From: Breznakiella homolactica
GTDB taxonomy: Bacteria > Spirochaetota > Spirochaetia > Treponematales > Breznakiellaceae
Direction of reading: 5' to 3'
Assembly: GCF_016616095.2 (NCBI RefSeq)
Contig: NZ_CP067089.2
Coordinates: 620,001 to 684,000 of the forward strand
DNA: 64,000 bases
Under the pieces are notes generated by a model. It was not told where the DNA came from. It searched no databases and worked only from the letters and a program-made list of their open reading frames with translations. This document shows, one piece after another, positions 32,777 to 41,752 of the stretch. How positions within the stretch are numbered: position 1 is the stretch's first letter; each line of letters begins with the position of its first letter. The translations under genes were made by a program, and so were the position numbers.

Positions 32777-34413
32777 AGCTCAAACCGCTCCTCCGGGGGC
32801 CCATTGTGCTCAGGCTTTTCCTGTTTAATATTCTGCTTATCTTCGTTCCGGTGGCCGGGTTTTTAAGTTTCAAAGCCTATGAAAAGGCGCTTCTGGAAAA
32901 GCTGGAGCACGCCCTGGTCCAGGAAGGCCGTGCCCTGGCCGCCTGGCTCGGCGAATCGGAGCTGGACGCCCAGCGGGCGGGCGCCGTTATAGCCAGGCTG
33001 GAACAGAGACATACCAGCCGTATCCGGGTTCTTTCCGCGGATGGAGGACTTCTGGCGGACAGCAGTATTTCCGGGACTGTCCAGTCTGTTCCGTCCGGCG
33101 CCGGGGCTGCGGCCCGCAAATCGGATTCCGGATCCGCCGTATCGGCGGAGGAAAGCTACACCCCGGCGGATGATTCCCCGGAAAAATCATCACCCCGGTC
33201 GACACTTCTGTACCGGGCGCTGTCGGTCCCCGTCCGGATATACCGGAAATATATTCTGCCTCCCAGGCCTCCCCTGGAAACGGCGGATTATTATTCCGGC
33301 AAAAAAATATTCGACGGGCCGGAGATAAAGGCAGCCCTGGCGGGTTGTTACGGTTCTTTCACCCGGGTTTCCGGCGGCGGCCAGACTTCCATTACCCTCT
33401 ATTCGGCCCTGACGGTTTTAAGAGATGGTGAAGTCCAGGGGGCGGTGCTGGTATCCCAGTCAACCTACCGGATCCTGGGGGACCTCTATACCCTCCGGCT
33501 CGGGGTAGGAAGGGTATTTCTGTACAGCCTGCTTATGGCTGCCGCGGTATCGTTGATACTTTCCCTTACCATATCCCGGCCGCTGTCGCGGCTGAAAAAG
33601 CAGGCGGAATCCTTCCGCCGTTCCGGTTCACCCGCCGCGAAAATCAGTTTTTCCGGGAGCGGAAGAAAGGACGAGGTCGACGCCCTGGCCCTGGCGTTTT
33701 CGGACCTGGTAAACCGCCTGGACAGACACATTGACTGGGCGCTCCGTTTTTCCGCTGACGCCTCCCACGAACTCCGGAATCCCCTGGCGGGGATTCGGGC
33801 CAATGCCGAACTTATGGAAACCAGCGACCCCGCGCAGCAGGAACTCGTCAGGTCGATCCAGAATGCCTGTTCCCGCATGGAAAAAACCATTGAGGGCCTC
33901 CGTTCCATGGCGCTTCTCGAACGGCGGGGCGGAAGAACCTCCGCCGCGGAATTCAGGGAAATCATCCGGAATCTGGCTTCCCAGTACCCCAGCGGCAGCA
34001 TTGCGCTGGAACTGGGTTCTGTACCGGAAAACTCCGGCATCGCCGCGGAGCCCCAGAACCTGGAAATCGCCGTGAGAAACCTCCTGGACAACGCGGTTTC
34101 ATTTTCTCCGCCGGGCATCGCCGTAACGGCCATGCTTACGTATACCCCGGGCTTATTTGTATTCAGGGTCCGCGACAGCGGTCCGGGTATCCCGCCGGGG
34201 ATGGAAGAAAAAATATTCGAACGGTTTTATTCCCACCGCCGGGGTGAACGTTCCCGGGAACATTCAGGTTTGGGACTTGCCCTGGTCCGGGCTATCGCGG
34301 AGAACGCCGGGGGTACGGCCCGGGCAGAAACGCCGGGTCCGCATTCCGGCTCCCCGGAATCAGGAGATTCCCCGGGCGCCTGCTTTACCATGGAATTCCC
34401 CGAAAAAGACTGA
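32773..34413 (+). CDS. Membrane sensor histidine kinase (CreC-like by context)
   Basis: 546 residues. Membrane segments at about 13-35 and 245-265 bracket a large extracytoplasmic sensor region. A HAMP-like linker follows. The dimerisation helix has the phospho-acceptor His in DASHELRNPLAGI (about 335). The ATP-binding domain shows the N box NLLDNAVSFSPPG, G1 RDSGPGIPPG and G2 GLGLALV. It should phosphorylate the regulator encoded just upstream. The sensor region is longer than in typical CreC, so the stimulus may differ. Confidence 0.88.
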   Translation: MKLKPLLRGPIVLRLFLFNILLIFVPVAGFLSFKAYEKALLEKLEHALVQEGRALAAWLGESELDAQRAGAVIARLEQRHTSRIRVLSADGGLLADSSISGTVQSVPSGAGAAARKSDSGSAVSAEESYTPADDSPEKSSPRSTLLYRALSVPVRIYRKYILPPRPPLETADYYSGKKIFDGPEIKAALAGCYGSFTRVSGGGQTSITLYSALTVLRDGEVQGAVLVSQSTYRILGDLYTLRLGVGRVFLYSLLMAAAVSLILSLTISRPLSRLKKQAESFRRSGSPAAKISFSGSGRKDEVDALALAFSDLVNRLDRHIDWALRFSADASHELRNPLAGIRANAELMETSDPAQQELVRSIQNACSRMEKTIEGLRSMALLERRGGRTSAAEFREIIRNLASQYPSGSIALELGSVPENSGIAAEPQNLEIAVRNLLDNAVSFSPPGIAVTAMLTYTPGLFVFRVRDSGPGIPPGMEEKIFERFYSHRRGERSREHSGLGLALVRAIAENAGGTARAETPGPHSGSPESGDSPGACFTMEFPEKD

Positions 34414-34473
34414 TTTCCGCCATAATTCCGCCGCATTCGTACTTCAGAATGGAAACATATCAGGAGGTACTGT

Positions 34474-35865
34474 ATGCAGAAAAAAATTACCGGCGGCAGC
34501 TTTTTCGGAGTAAAGGCACTCATTATCGCTGGGCTTTCCCTGGCTTTGCTCATTCCCGTGGCAATGCTCTCATCCATTGTGCGGGAACGGAAGATGCTGG
34601 CGGATTCAGTTAAAAATGATATTATCGCCGGCGCCGGCGGGGAACTGTTCCTGGCCGGGCCCTATCTTGTGGTCCCGGTGTACGAAACTTTTGAGAATAA
34701 AACCGAACGGCGAAATGTTGTTATATTTCCCAGGGAATACACGGTTCATGGCCAGGCCGCTACGGAACTCCGTTCCCGGGGGATTTATTCCGCCCCTGTG
34801 TTTACCGGGAATTTTTTCATCAGGGCTGTTTTTGATATCCAGGAAGACCGGATATCCCCGCTGTACCCGGGCCGGTGTTCGGTTCAGTTTGACCAGGCCC
34901 GTCTGTATATGGAAGTTCCCGACCCGGCGGTGCTCAGGGAAATGCCCGCAGTTACAACCGGGGACAACCGGACCATAGCCCTCACCGCTGATTTCGCTCC
35001 GCTCCAGATTGCCGGGAGCGCCCTGGGCGGGACGATACCGCTATCCCAGGGGCCGCTTGAAGTGTCCATGGACCTCGAAACCGGCGGCGGCGGATCCATC
35101 CGGATTATGCCCCTGGGAATGGGAAACGATATCCGGATCGAGTCGGACTGGACTACGCCGTCCTTTATCGGCGATACCTCCCCGATAATGCGGGAAATCG
35201 GTGAGGATGGTTTTTCCGCCCACTGGCGGCAGGCCCTGGGGACGGGGAAATGGCCTGAGTATTTCGATATAGCCGCAGGCACCCGGGGGTTCCAGTATTA
35301 CAAAGGATTTGGGGTGGAACTCTTTGATTCCGTTGGTGTCTACCACAAGACGGAACGGGCCCTGAAATACGCCCTGCTTTTTATCGCTGTCCCCTTTATT
35401 GTAATTCTTTTGTTTGAACTGTTCGCGAAACAGCGTATCCACCCGATTCAGTACGCCCTGGTGGGAGTGGCGGATATCATATTTTACGCCCTCCTGCTTT
35501 CCCTGGCGGAGCAGATCAATTTCCTGGGAGCCTATATCCTGGCGTCGGGAGCTGTCATTGCCGCCGTAAGCCTGTATACCGGAGCGGTAATGAAAAAACT
35601 GAGCCGCGGGCTGGTCCTTGTCCCGGTTCTGGTCCTTCTCTACGGGTACCTTTACTCCGCTCTGCAGTCCCAGGATTACGCCCTGCTCATCGGTTCCGTA
35701 GGCCTCTTCGCGGTGGTGGTGCTGGTGATGTTTATAACCCGGAATGTGGACTGGTACGCCCTGGGAGGCAGAAAACCCCCGGAGCCTCCCGAATCCCTGC
35801 CTCCGGCTTTTCCCGGCGACCTGGACAATATTCAGGAGCAGGATTCCCCGGAGTACCCAGCCTAA
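34474..35865 (+). CDS. creD: CreD-family inner membrane protein
   Basis: 463 residues. An N-terminal membrane anchor (about 12-32) is followed by a large periplasmic domain and then six or so C-terminal membrane segments (about 295-430). Family blocks include GVELFDSVGVYHKTERALKYALLFI, LFELFAKQRIHPIQYALVG and LLLSLAEQINFLGAY. CreD is the conserved target of CreBC signalling and is linked to envelope integrity in gammaproteobacteria. AGGAGG precedes the ATG. The adjacent kinase and regulator support the assignment. Confidence 0.9.
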   Translation: MQKKITGGSFFGVKALIIAGLSLALLIPVAMLSSIVRERKMLADSVKNDIIAGAGGELFLAGPYLVVPVYETFENKTERRNVVIFPREYTVHGQAATELRSRGIYSAPVFTGNFFIRAVFDIQEDRISPLYPGRCSVQFDQARLYMEVPDPAVLREMPAVTTGDNRTIALTADFAPLQIAGSALGGTIPLSQGPLEVSMDLETGGGGSIRIMPLGMGNDIRIESDWTTPSFIGDTSPIMREIGEDGFSAHWRQALGTGKWPEYFDIAAGTRGFQYYKGFGVELFDSVGVYHKTERALKYALLFIAVPFIVILLFELFAKQRIHPIQYALVGVADIIFYALLLSLAEQINFLGAYILASGAVIAAVSLYTGAVMKKLSRGLVLVPVLVLLYGYLYSALQSQDYALLIGSVGLFAVVVLVMFITRNVDWYALGGRKPPEPPESLPPAFPGDLDNIQEQDSPEYPA

Positions 35866-35902
35866 TGCGGTACCCGGATAAAATTGTTGGAAATACGGAT
35901 AA

Positions 35903-36271
35903 TATACCTAACGGTCGGTATAGTAAGATGTGACAAATTAAGACAAACCAGCCCCCACACACCCGGGAGCCCGAAGTGGGGGTAGCGTAAGACTTGCCGC
36001 CTGCGGCGTCAAGTCTTTTAGGAGTTTTGTAAAGCAAAACTCCACACGTACTGCGGCAAGGCTGGAGCGAGGGGGAGCAGCCCTCCTCTCGGAGCAGCAC
36101 CGAGCCGGTTAAGCCGGAAAGCACCCGCCCTTATGGTAACGCCGGGTCTGTCATATAAACCGGTTTTCGAGGCCGAAGGCCGACACACCGCCATACTCGC
36201 TTTCCCGTGACAGGCCCCGCGGACCCGATACCCACAGGTGCTTTCCGGCCTGTCAGTCTCTGTGCTCCCCC
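35903..36271 (+). repeat. Compound palindromic repeat element, 369 bp (copy C)
   Basis: Same order as the copy at 28291. The left palindrome TATACCTA-ACGG-TCGGTATA is at 35903-35922. The left module from about 35976 (GTGGGGGTAGCGTAAG) includes the extra hairpin insert. Boundary GGGGGAGC (36071-36078) pairs with GCTCCCCC (36264-36271). The outer stem 36113-36125/36237-36249 is 13 of 13. The inner stem is short (36148-36153/36208-36213), and the apical loop keeps TTTCGAGGCC but is decayed on its right side. It ends 6 bases before the RNase Z -35 box. Confidence 0.88.
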
Positions 36272-36277
36272 TTAATA

Positions 36278-36307
36278 TTGCACCGATGGGCTTTTTTTCT
36301 GTATACT
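36278..36307 (+). promoter_or_regulatory. RNase Z gene promoter
   Basis: TTGCAC (36278-36283), 18-base spacer, TATACT (36302-36307). ATG at 36317 follows after 9 bases with no ribosome site. The arrangement duplicates that of metG, including the distance from the repeat element. Confidence 0.82.
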
Positions 36308-36316
36308 GAATGTTAC

Positions 36317-37243
36317 ATGAATCTTGAAGCTTTTGTACTCGGATGCGGCGGCATGATGCCTCTGCCGAACCGGCATCTTACTTCGGTGCTGCTAAGAAGG
36401 GAAGGGGAGCTGTTCCTCTTTGACGGAGGTGAGGGAACCCAGGTTTCCCTGCGGAAACTCAACCTGCGCTGGAAGAAGATTTCCGCTATTTTTGTCAGCC
36501 ATACCCACGCGGATCACGTTACCGGGCTCCCGGGCATTCTCATGCTTTCATCCCAGGTCGACCGGGACGATCCGCTGTATATAATCGGTCCGCCAAAAAC
36601 GGCGGAGTATATCGAAACCAGCCGCAAAGTCCTGGATATGTATATCAATTACGAGATCATCGTCAAGGAAATTACGGAACCCGGTGTCGTATACGAAGGC
36701 GACGGTTTCCGGGTCCGGGCTTTTCCCCTGCGGCATACCAGAATCTGTATGGGATATGTCTTTGAAGAAGACGGCCGGCCGGGGCAGTTCCATCCGGAAA
36801 AAGCCGAACAGCTCGGGGTTCCCCGGGGCCCGCTCTGGTCAAAGCTCCAGTCCGGGGAAACGGTTCTGTCATCCGGCGGGACCGAGGTCCGTCCCGAAGA
36901 TGTCCTCGGCGAACCACGGTCGGGCAGGAAATTTTCTTATGTAACCGATACGCTGGCGTTCCCGGAAATCTCCGGGGAAGTGGAAGGTTCCGATCTGCTT
37001 ATCTGCGAAGGTATGTTTGAGAAGGAGCTTGAGGAAAGCGCCCGGGAAAAAAAGCACATGACCGCGGAGCAGGCCGCCCGGATAGCCCTGGAAGCCCGGG
37101 TCAGAAAACTAGCTCTCATCCATTACAGCCCCCGGTACACGGAATTCAATCTGAAACGGCTTTTGAAGGAAGCCCAGGATGTGTTTCCTGAAACGGTTCT
37201 GACCAGGGACCGGAGCATTTTCCCCATTGAGTATATCGACTAG
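36317..37243 (+). CDS. rnz: Ribonuclease Z (tRNA 3' endonuclease)
   Basis: 308 residues, the short RNase Z form. The metallo-beta-lactamase zinc motif is VSHTHADHVTGLPGIL (about 63). Other ligands are the His in FPLRHTRICMGYVFE, Asp in YVTDTLAFPE and the late His in KLALIHYSPRYT. The acidic/aromatic binding loop and HMTAEQAARIA block are typical. It cleaves tRNA precursors at the discriminator base. An in-frame ATG 39 bases upstream lies in the promoter and is rejected as the start. Confidence 0.92.
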   Translation: MNLEAFVLGCGGMMPLPNRHLTSVLLRREGELFLFDGGEGTQVSLRKLNLRWKKISAIFVSHTHADHVTGLPGILMLSSQVDRDDPLYIIGPPKTAEYIETSRKVLDMYINYEIIVKEITEPGVVYEGDGFRVRAFPLRHTRICMGYVFEEDGRPGQFHPEKAEQLGVPRGPLWSKLQSGETVLSSGGTEVRPEDVLGEPRSGRKFSYVTDTLAFPEISGEVEGSDLLICEGMFEKELEESAREKKHMTAEQAARIALEARVRKLALIHYSPRYTEFNLKRLLKEAQDVFPETVLTRDRSIFPIEYID

Positions 37244-37381
37244 CCGTGAGTTCTCCGGGAATCTTTTTTGGTTTTTTTTGTTACCGCCGCCGGGAGTTTT
37301 TTGTTACAATTATTGTACGGTTGTTTTCACAAAAAATCCTTAAGGCTTTTTCGCTGCAAATAAATGGGAGAACAGTATCCT

Positions 37382-38341
37382 ATGATACAGGTCCAGGGAC
37401 TTACAAAATACTACGGACCGGTTGAAGCGGTCCGGGATGTTTCCTTTGAGGCCGGCACCGGCCAGGTGCTCGGATTTCTCGGACCCAACGGGGCCGGAAA
37501 AACCACGGTTATGAAGATTCTTACGGGGTACCATTTTCCTGACCGCGGAGAAGCCCTGATTGACGGAATTTCGGTGCAGGATAATCCTCTTGAGGTTAAA
37601 AAACGGATCGGGTATCTCCCCGAAAGCGTTCCTCTGTACGGTGACCTCAATCCCGAGGAATACCTCACCTTTGTTGCGGCATCCCGGCTTGTTCCCAAGG
37701 CGGAACGGAAAAAAACCGTGGAGAGAGCCCTGGAAGCCTGCGGCCTTATGAACGCCAGGAACAAAACCGTGGAAACCCTTTCCAAGGGGTATAAGCAGCG
37801 GGTAGGACTGGCCCAGGCAATTATCCATGATCCTCCCATACTGATCCTGGATGAACCTACTTCCGGCCTCGACCCGAACCAGATAATCGATATCCGGAAT
37901 CTCATAAAGGAACTGGGACGGAGCAAGACCGTGATTCTTTCGACCCATATCCTCCAGGAAGTTGAAGCCGTTTGCTCCCAGGTTCTTATTATCAACGAAG
38001 GGATCATCGCCGCCCAGGGTAGTCCCGAGGAAATTGCCGCCACCATGAAAGGGGGCGATACCTGGGAACTCCAGCTTAAAGGGAAAAGCCCCGCAGAAAT
38101 CGAAGCCCTCGCGGCGCTGCTCGGAGAGGGGCTGTCTTCGGTTTCCGCTAAGCCCCTGGACCGGGGTATCACGGAGCTTACATTCCTCGCCGCGGAAACT
38201 AACGACGTAGACGGTGAAGCTGTTTTTGACTGGGCCGTATCCCAGGGCCTCAAGATACTGGCCATGAACAGGAAACGGCTCAGCCTGGAGGATATTTTCG
38301 TAAAACTCACCGGTGATGAAGGGGGGAGCCATGAAGCCTAA
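37382..38341 (+). CDS. ABC exporter ATP-binding protein, GldA-like
   Basis: 319 residues from ATG 37382, chosen because GGGAGA lies about 10 bases upstream; an in-frame ATG at 37364 has none. Walker A is LGPNGAGKTTVMKIL, signature LSKGYKQRVGLAQAI and Walker B LILDEPTSGLDP, followed by the switch His in STHILQEVE. The C-terminal extension is of the DUF4162 type. It powers the membrane protein encoded next. The following auxiliary and DUF4340 genes match Gld-like export clusters; no gliding role is implied. Confidence 0.93.
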   Translation: MIQVQGLTKYYGPVEAVRDVSFEAGTGQVLGFLGPNGAGKTTVMKILTGYHFPDRGEALIDGISVQDNPLEVKKRIGYLPESVPLYGDLNPEEYLTFVAASRLVPKAERKKTVERALEACGLMNARNKTVETLSKGYKQRVGLAQAIIHDPPILILDEPTSGLDPNQIIDIRNLIKELGRSKTVILSTHILQEVEAVCSQVLIINEGIIAAQGSPEEIAATMKGGDTWELQLKGKSPAEIEALAALLGEGLSSVSAKPLDRGITELTFLAAETNDVDGEAVFDWAVSQGLKILAMNRKRLSLEDIFVKLTGDEGGSHEA

Positions 38342-39065
38342 CACCGGCGGAACCCTTGCCTTAGCGGGTAAGGAACTGTATTCCTTCAGCTATTCACCGG
38401 CAATGTACGGGATCACCGTCTTTTTTCTGCTTTTTACCTCGGTATGGCTTTTCTATTTCCAGAGGTTTTTCGCCATGGACACCGCCTCCCTCAGGCCGTT
38501 TTTCGCGGCATTCCCCATGGTGTTTATCCTGGTCATACCGGTGATTACCATGAAAAGCTGGGCGGAGGAGCGGAAACTCGGCAGCATCGAACTCCTGCTG
38601 ACCATGCCTTTTTCCGAATGGAATCTGGTTCTGGGCAAATACCTTGCCTGCGTCGGTGTCCTGGCGTTCATGCTGGTCCTTACAATCCCGCTTCCCCTGA
38701 CACTGTTTCCCTTGGGGAATTTTGAAGCCGGAATAATTGTTACGGAATATCTGGGCGCCCTGCTGCTGGGATCGTCCGCCATCGCCCTGGGGCTTTTCCT
38801 CTCGTCACTGTCAAAAAACCAGGGCGGGGCCTTCCTGGGAAGCGCCGTGGTGCTCCTGGTGGTGATGCTGGCAAGCCAGCTTAATATGAGTTTCAACCTT
38901 CCGGAAGTTCTGGCGGGGTTCATCAATTTTATTTCCCTGGCTTTTCATTTTGAAAGTTTTTCCAAAGGCATCATCGATTCCCGGGACGCGGCGTTTTTTA
39001 TCCTCACCACGGTACTGTTCCTGTACCTCAACACCCGGGTGATCCTCTTCAGGAAGTGGAGTTAG
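38331..39065 (+). CDS. ABC-2 type permease, GldF-like
   Basis: 244 residues from ATG 38331 behind GGGGGG, overlapping the ATPase gene by 11 bases. Six hydrophobic segments, with the ABC-2 family block MKSWAEERKLGSIELLLTMPFSEWNLVLGKYLA between the second and third. It forms the export channel with the ATPase. The transported substrate is unknown. Confidence 0.9.
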   Translation: MKPNTGGTLALAGKELYSFSYSPAMYGITVFFLLFTSVWLFYFQRFFAMDTASLRPFFAAFPMVFILVIPVITMKSWAEERKLGSIELLLTMPFSEWNLVLGKYLACVGVLAFMLVLTIPLPLTLFPLGNFEAGIIVTEYLGALLLGSSAIALGLFLSSLSKNQGGAFLGSAVVLLVVMLASQLNMSFNLPEVLAGFINFISLAFHFESFSKGIIDSRDAAFFILTTVLFLYLNTRVILFRKWS

Positions 39066-39067
39066 CC

Positions 39068-40672
39068 ATGAACAAACGCCAGGCTATGGTACTGAGCATC
39101 CTTTCGGTCGCCGCGATTGTACTGGGACTTCTCCTCAGCCGGAGACTCTGGTTCAGACTGGATCTGACGAAAAACAAAGCCTACACTATTGCCGAGGTTT
39201 CCCGGAATCTCCACCGGGAAATTGAGGATCAGGTGCGGATTACCTATTTCCTTTCGGACCGTCTGGCAAAAATCCACCCGGTCCCCGGGGAGATTGAGGA
39301 TCTGCTCCGGGAGTATTCCGCGTATTCCCGCGGGAAGATACAGGTTACCGTCCGGGACCCCGCGAAAGCGGGACTTACCGCAACGGTGGAGCAGCTGGGC
39401 ATCCTTCCCCAGCAGATTCAGAGTATTGAACAGGACCAGGCCAGCGTCTCCACGGTTTATTCGGGAGTATTGATTGAATATCTTGACCAGGCCGAGGTGC
39501 TGCCCTTCGTGTTTTCCCTGGATACCCTGGAATACGATCTGAGTTCCCGAATCCGCCACATGGTCCGCGGCACCCAGCGGGAGCTTGGGGTGATAGCCGC
39601 GGAATCCGATAAAAACTGGGGCGGCGATTACGCCTATCTCAACCAGGCCCTGGTGCAGTCAGGGTACCGGGTCCGCCTGCTCACCCCCGGAGATGAAATC
39701 CCCGATACGCTGCCGCTGATCATTGTTCTCGGCGGCGCGGAGGAACTGGATGAGTGGGATTTATACCGGATAGACCGGTATATCCAGGGCGGCGGAAAAG
39801 CCCTCTTTGCCCTGGAGACCATTACCGTGGATTCCCGGAACAACCTCCAGCCCAGGGTCCTCATGGATCAGGGCTTGCTGGCCATGGTTTCCTATTATGG
39901 GGCCACGGTCAGGCCGGAGCTTGTTCTCGACCAAAGTTCCCTGACCATCCCCTTCCAGAGCATGGGCTCCTACAATACCATGCAGGTCCGTCTGGTCCGG
40001 TACCCGCACTGGATTTCGGTTCTTCCCCAGAACGGCAGCAAGGACCATCCAATCACCGCCGGGTTCGCCGGGGTTGATCTTTTCTGGGCGAATCCCATCA
40101 GCCTCAATCCCCCGGAATCGGTGGACGCGGAAATCCTGTTTACCACAACTCCCGACGCGTGGCGCATGACCCGGGATTTTGAGACGAACCCCGATGCGGA
40201 ATACCTCTTCTTCCGGGAACAGCCCGATACCACGGGCACGGAAATACTGGCGGCGGCTCTTTCGGGAACCATGCCGAGCTGGTTTGAGGGGGTTCCCAAA
40301 CCCGTACGGGAAGGTTCTTCAGAGACACTCCCCGATATGCCCCGGTCTGCCCGGGAGTCACGGATTGTGGTTGTCGGAGACAGTGACCTCGCCACCACCC
40401 TTATTCAGTATACCCGAAGCAACCGGAACCTTAATTTTCTTCTCCAGGCTGTGGACTGGCTCGGGAACGACGACGACATTATCGGTATCAGGAACCGGGA
40501 ACCCCAGGCCGGCCGTCTGGACTCAATATCCGATCCCGTGGAGCGGGGCAGGGTTATGCTCTTCTCCCAGATCCTCAATGTGGTGATAATTCCCCTGGGT
40601 GTGATCGCGCTGGGAACAATCCGTTTCGCAAAACGCAAGTCCCGGATTAAGGAAAAGGAGCCCACTCCATGA
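39068..40672 (+). CDS. GldG-like ABC transporter auxiliary protein
   Basis: 534 residues. One N-terminal membrane helix (about 7-27) and one near the C-terminus (about 505-525) bracket a large extracytoplasmic part. The N-terminal region contains YTIAEVSRNLHREIEDQVRITYFLSDRL and LLREYSAYSRGKIQVTVRDP, the GldG/ABC_transp_aux pattern. ATG 39068 is used with GGAG just upstream, not the GTG at 39056. Likely a periplasmic partner of the exporter. Confidence 0.87.
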   Translation: MNKRQAMVLSILSVAAIVLGLLLSRRLWFRLDLTKNKAYTIAEVSRNLHREIEDQVRITYFLSDRLAKIHPVPGEIEDLLREYSAYSRGKIQVTVRDPAKAGLTATVEQLGILPQQIQSIEQDQASVSTVYSGVLIEYLDQAEVLPFVFSLDTLEYDLSSRIRHMVRGTQRELGVIAAESDKNWGGDYAYLNQALVQSGYRVRLLTPGDEIPDTLPLIIVLGGAEELDEWDLYRIDRYIQGGGKALFALETITVDSRNNLQPRVLMDQGLLAMVSYYGATVRPELVLDQSSLTIPFQSMGSYNTMQVRLVRYPHWISVLPQNGSKDHPITAGFAGVDLFWANPISLNPPESVDAEILFTTTPDAWRMTRDFETNPDAEYLFFREQPDTTGTEILAAALSGTMPSWFEGVPKPVREGSSETLPDMPRSARESRIVVVGDSDLATTLIQYTRSNRNLNFLLQAVDWLGNDDDIIGIRNREPQAGRLDSISDPVERGRVMLFSQILNVVIIPLGVIALGTIRFAKRKSRIKEKEPTP

Positions 40673-41661
40673 CGTACAAACAGAAACGGCGGTACCTGGT
40701 GCTGCTCGTGGCGGTACTGGGTCTTGTATACTGTGCTACGTTTGTTTTTGACAGTGACCGCCGGGCCGGCCGGAACGCGTCCTATCAGTGGCTCGATAAA
40801 AAATGGGTCGATCAGACCGACCGGATTGAAATAAGCAATCCCCTGGTTCCGGAAGCCGGAGTCAGCCTCAGGTTCAGCGGCGGCCGCTGGAACGCTGTCC
40901 TGGCCGGCCGGGAATACCCGGCAAAACAGCAGCGGGTCACCGATCTGCTGGACCTGCTGTCCCGGAAGGATGTCTATCCGGTCAGGGCTGCCTCGGCTTC
41001 TTCCTATGAGCGGCTGGGTCTCGCCGAAACGGCAGCCGGCAGGATTACCCTCTACGGCGGCGCGAATCCGACCCCGCTGCTGGATCTCCTGGTGGGTGAT
41101 TTAGACACCGCTGGAAGGGATGTGTATCTCCGCAGAAACGGCAGGGACGAAGTACGGTCCGGCAGGGACGGGTATACGGTGTTTACCGAAGCTTCCCGGA
41201 CATCCTGGTATGACCTCCGTATTTTCCTCGACGCTGATCCATCGCTGCGGACCGATACGGTGCAGCGTATCCGCATCGAATATCCTTCCTCCGGAGATGA
41301 TATGGGAACGGCGCCGCGGCGGGATCCCCTTTCATTGAGCCGCGGATCAGGCGGTTGGGTTCTGGACGGGGGAGCCGGACCATCCCCGGACGGGAATACG
41401 GTGGAAACCTATATCCGTTCCATCCTCGGCGCTGAAGGTGATGATTTTATACCCTCCGTTGACCCCGGAGCTCCGGTTTTTAATGAAGGGAGCCTGCTCC
41501 TTGAGTTCGGTGACGGCACCCGTAAAACAATTACCCTGGGACCTGTTATTGACGGCGGCCGGAGAATTGCCGCGGTCAGCGGCTCTTCCTATGTTTACGC
41601 CCTGGGAGAATGGACGGTGAACCGCCTGTTCAGGGAGCGGGAATACTTTATCCCGGAATAA
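40669..41661 (+). CDS. DUF4340 domain protein of the Gld-like exporter cluster
   Basis: 330 residues with an N-terminal membrane anchor (about 8-26). The rest is extracytoplasmic, beta-rich, with repeated DUF4340 blocks (IEISNPLVPEAGVSLRFSGGRW, VTDLLDLLSRKDVYPV, SYERLGLAETAAGRITLYG). It overlaps the auxiliary gene by 4 bases and closes the four-gene unit. DUF4340 proteins occur next to GldG-like genes in many bacteria; function unknown. Confidence 0.88.
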   Translation: MTYKQKRRYLVLLVAVLGLVYCATFVFDSDRRAGRNASYQWLDKKWVDQTDRIEISNPLVPEAGVSLRFSGGRWNAVLAGREYPAKQQRVTDLLDLLSRKDVYPVRAASASSYERLGLAETAAGRITLYGGANPTPLLDLLVGDLDTAGRDVYLRRNGRDEVRSGRDGYTVFTEASRTSWYDLRIFLDADPSLRTDTVQRIRIEYPSSGDDMGTAPRRDPLSLSRGSGGWVLDGGAGPSPDGNTVETYIRSILGAEGDDFIPSVDPGAPVFNEGSLLLEFGDGTRKTITLGPVIDGGRRIAAVSGSSYVYALGEWTVNRLFREREYFIPE

Positions 41662-41752
41662 ACCCTGACAAACCTTTTTCCTATAGGGACCCGGAATTGA
41701 CATTTCCCTGCTGCCGTGATGAGGTAAGATTGTTGTGTGGTTAGCTTGATCT

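Noticed and set aside
37364..37381. Earlier ATG for the GldA-like ATPase
   Set aside because: It lacks a ribosome site, while GGGAGA is well placed for the ATG at 37382, and MIQVQGLTKYYG is the usual family start.
41697..41702. TTGACA as a possible plus-strand promoter in the gap after the DUF4340 gene
   Set aside because: No matching -10 box at 16-18 bases and the next plus-strand gene starts more than 1.3 kb away.
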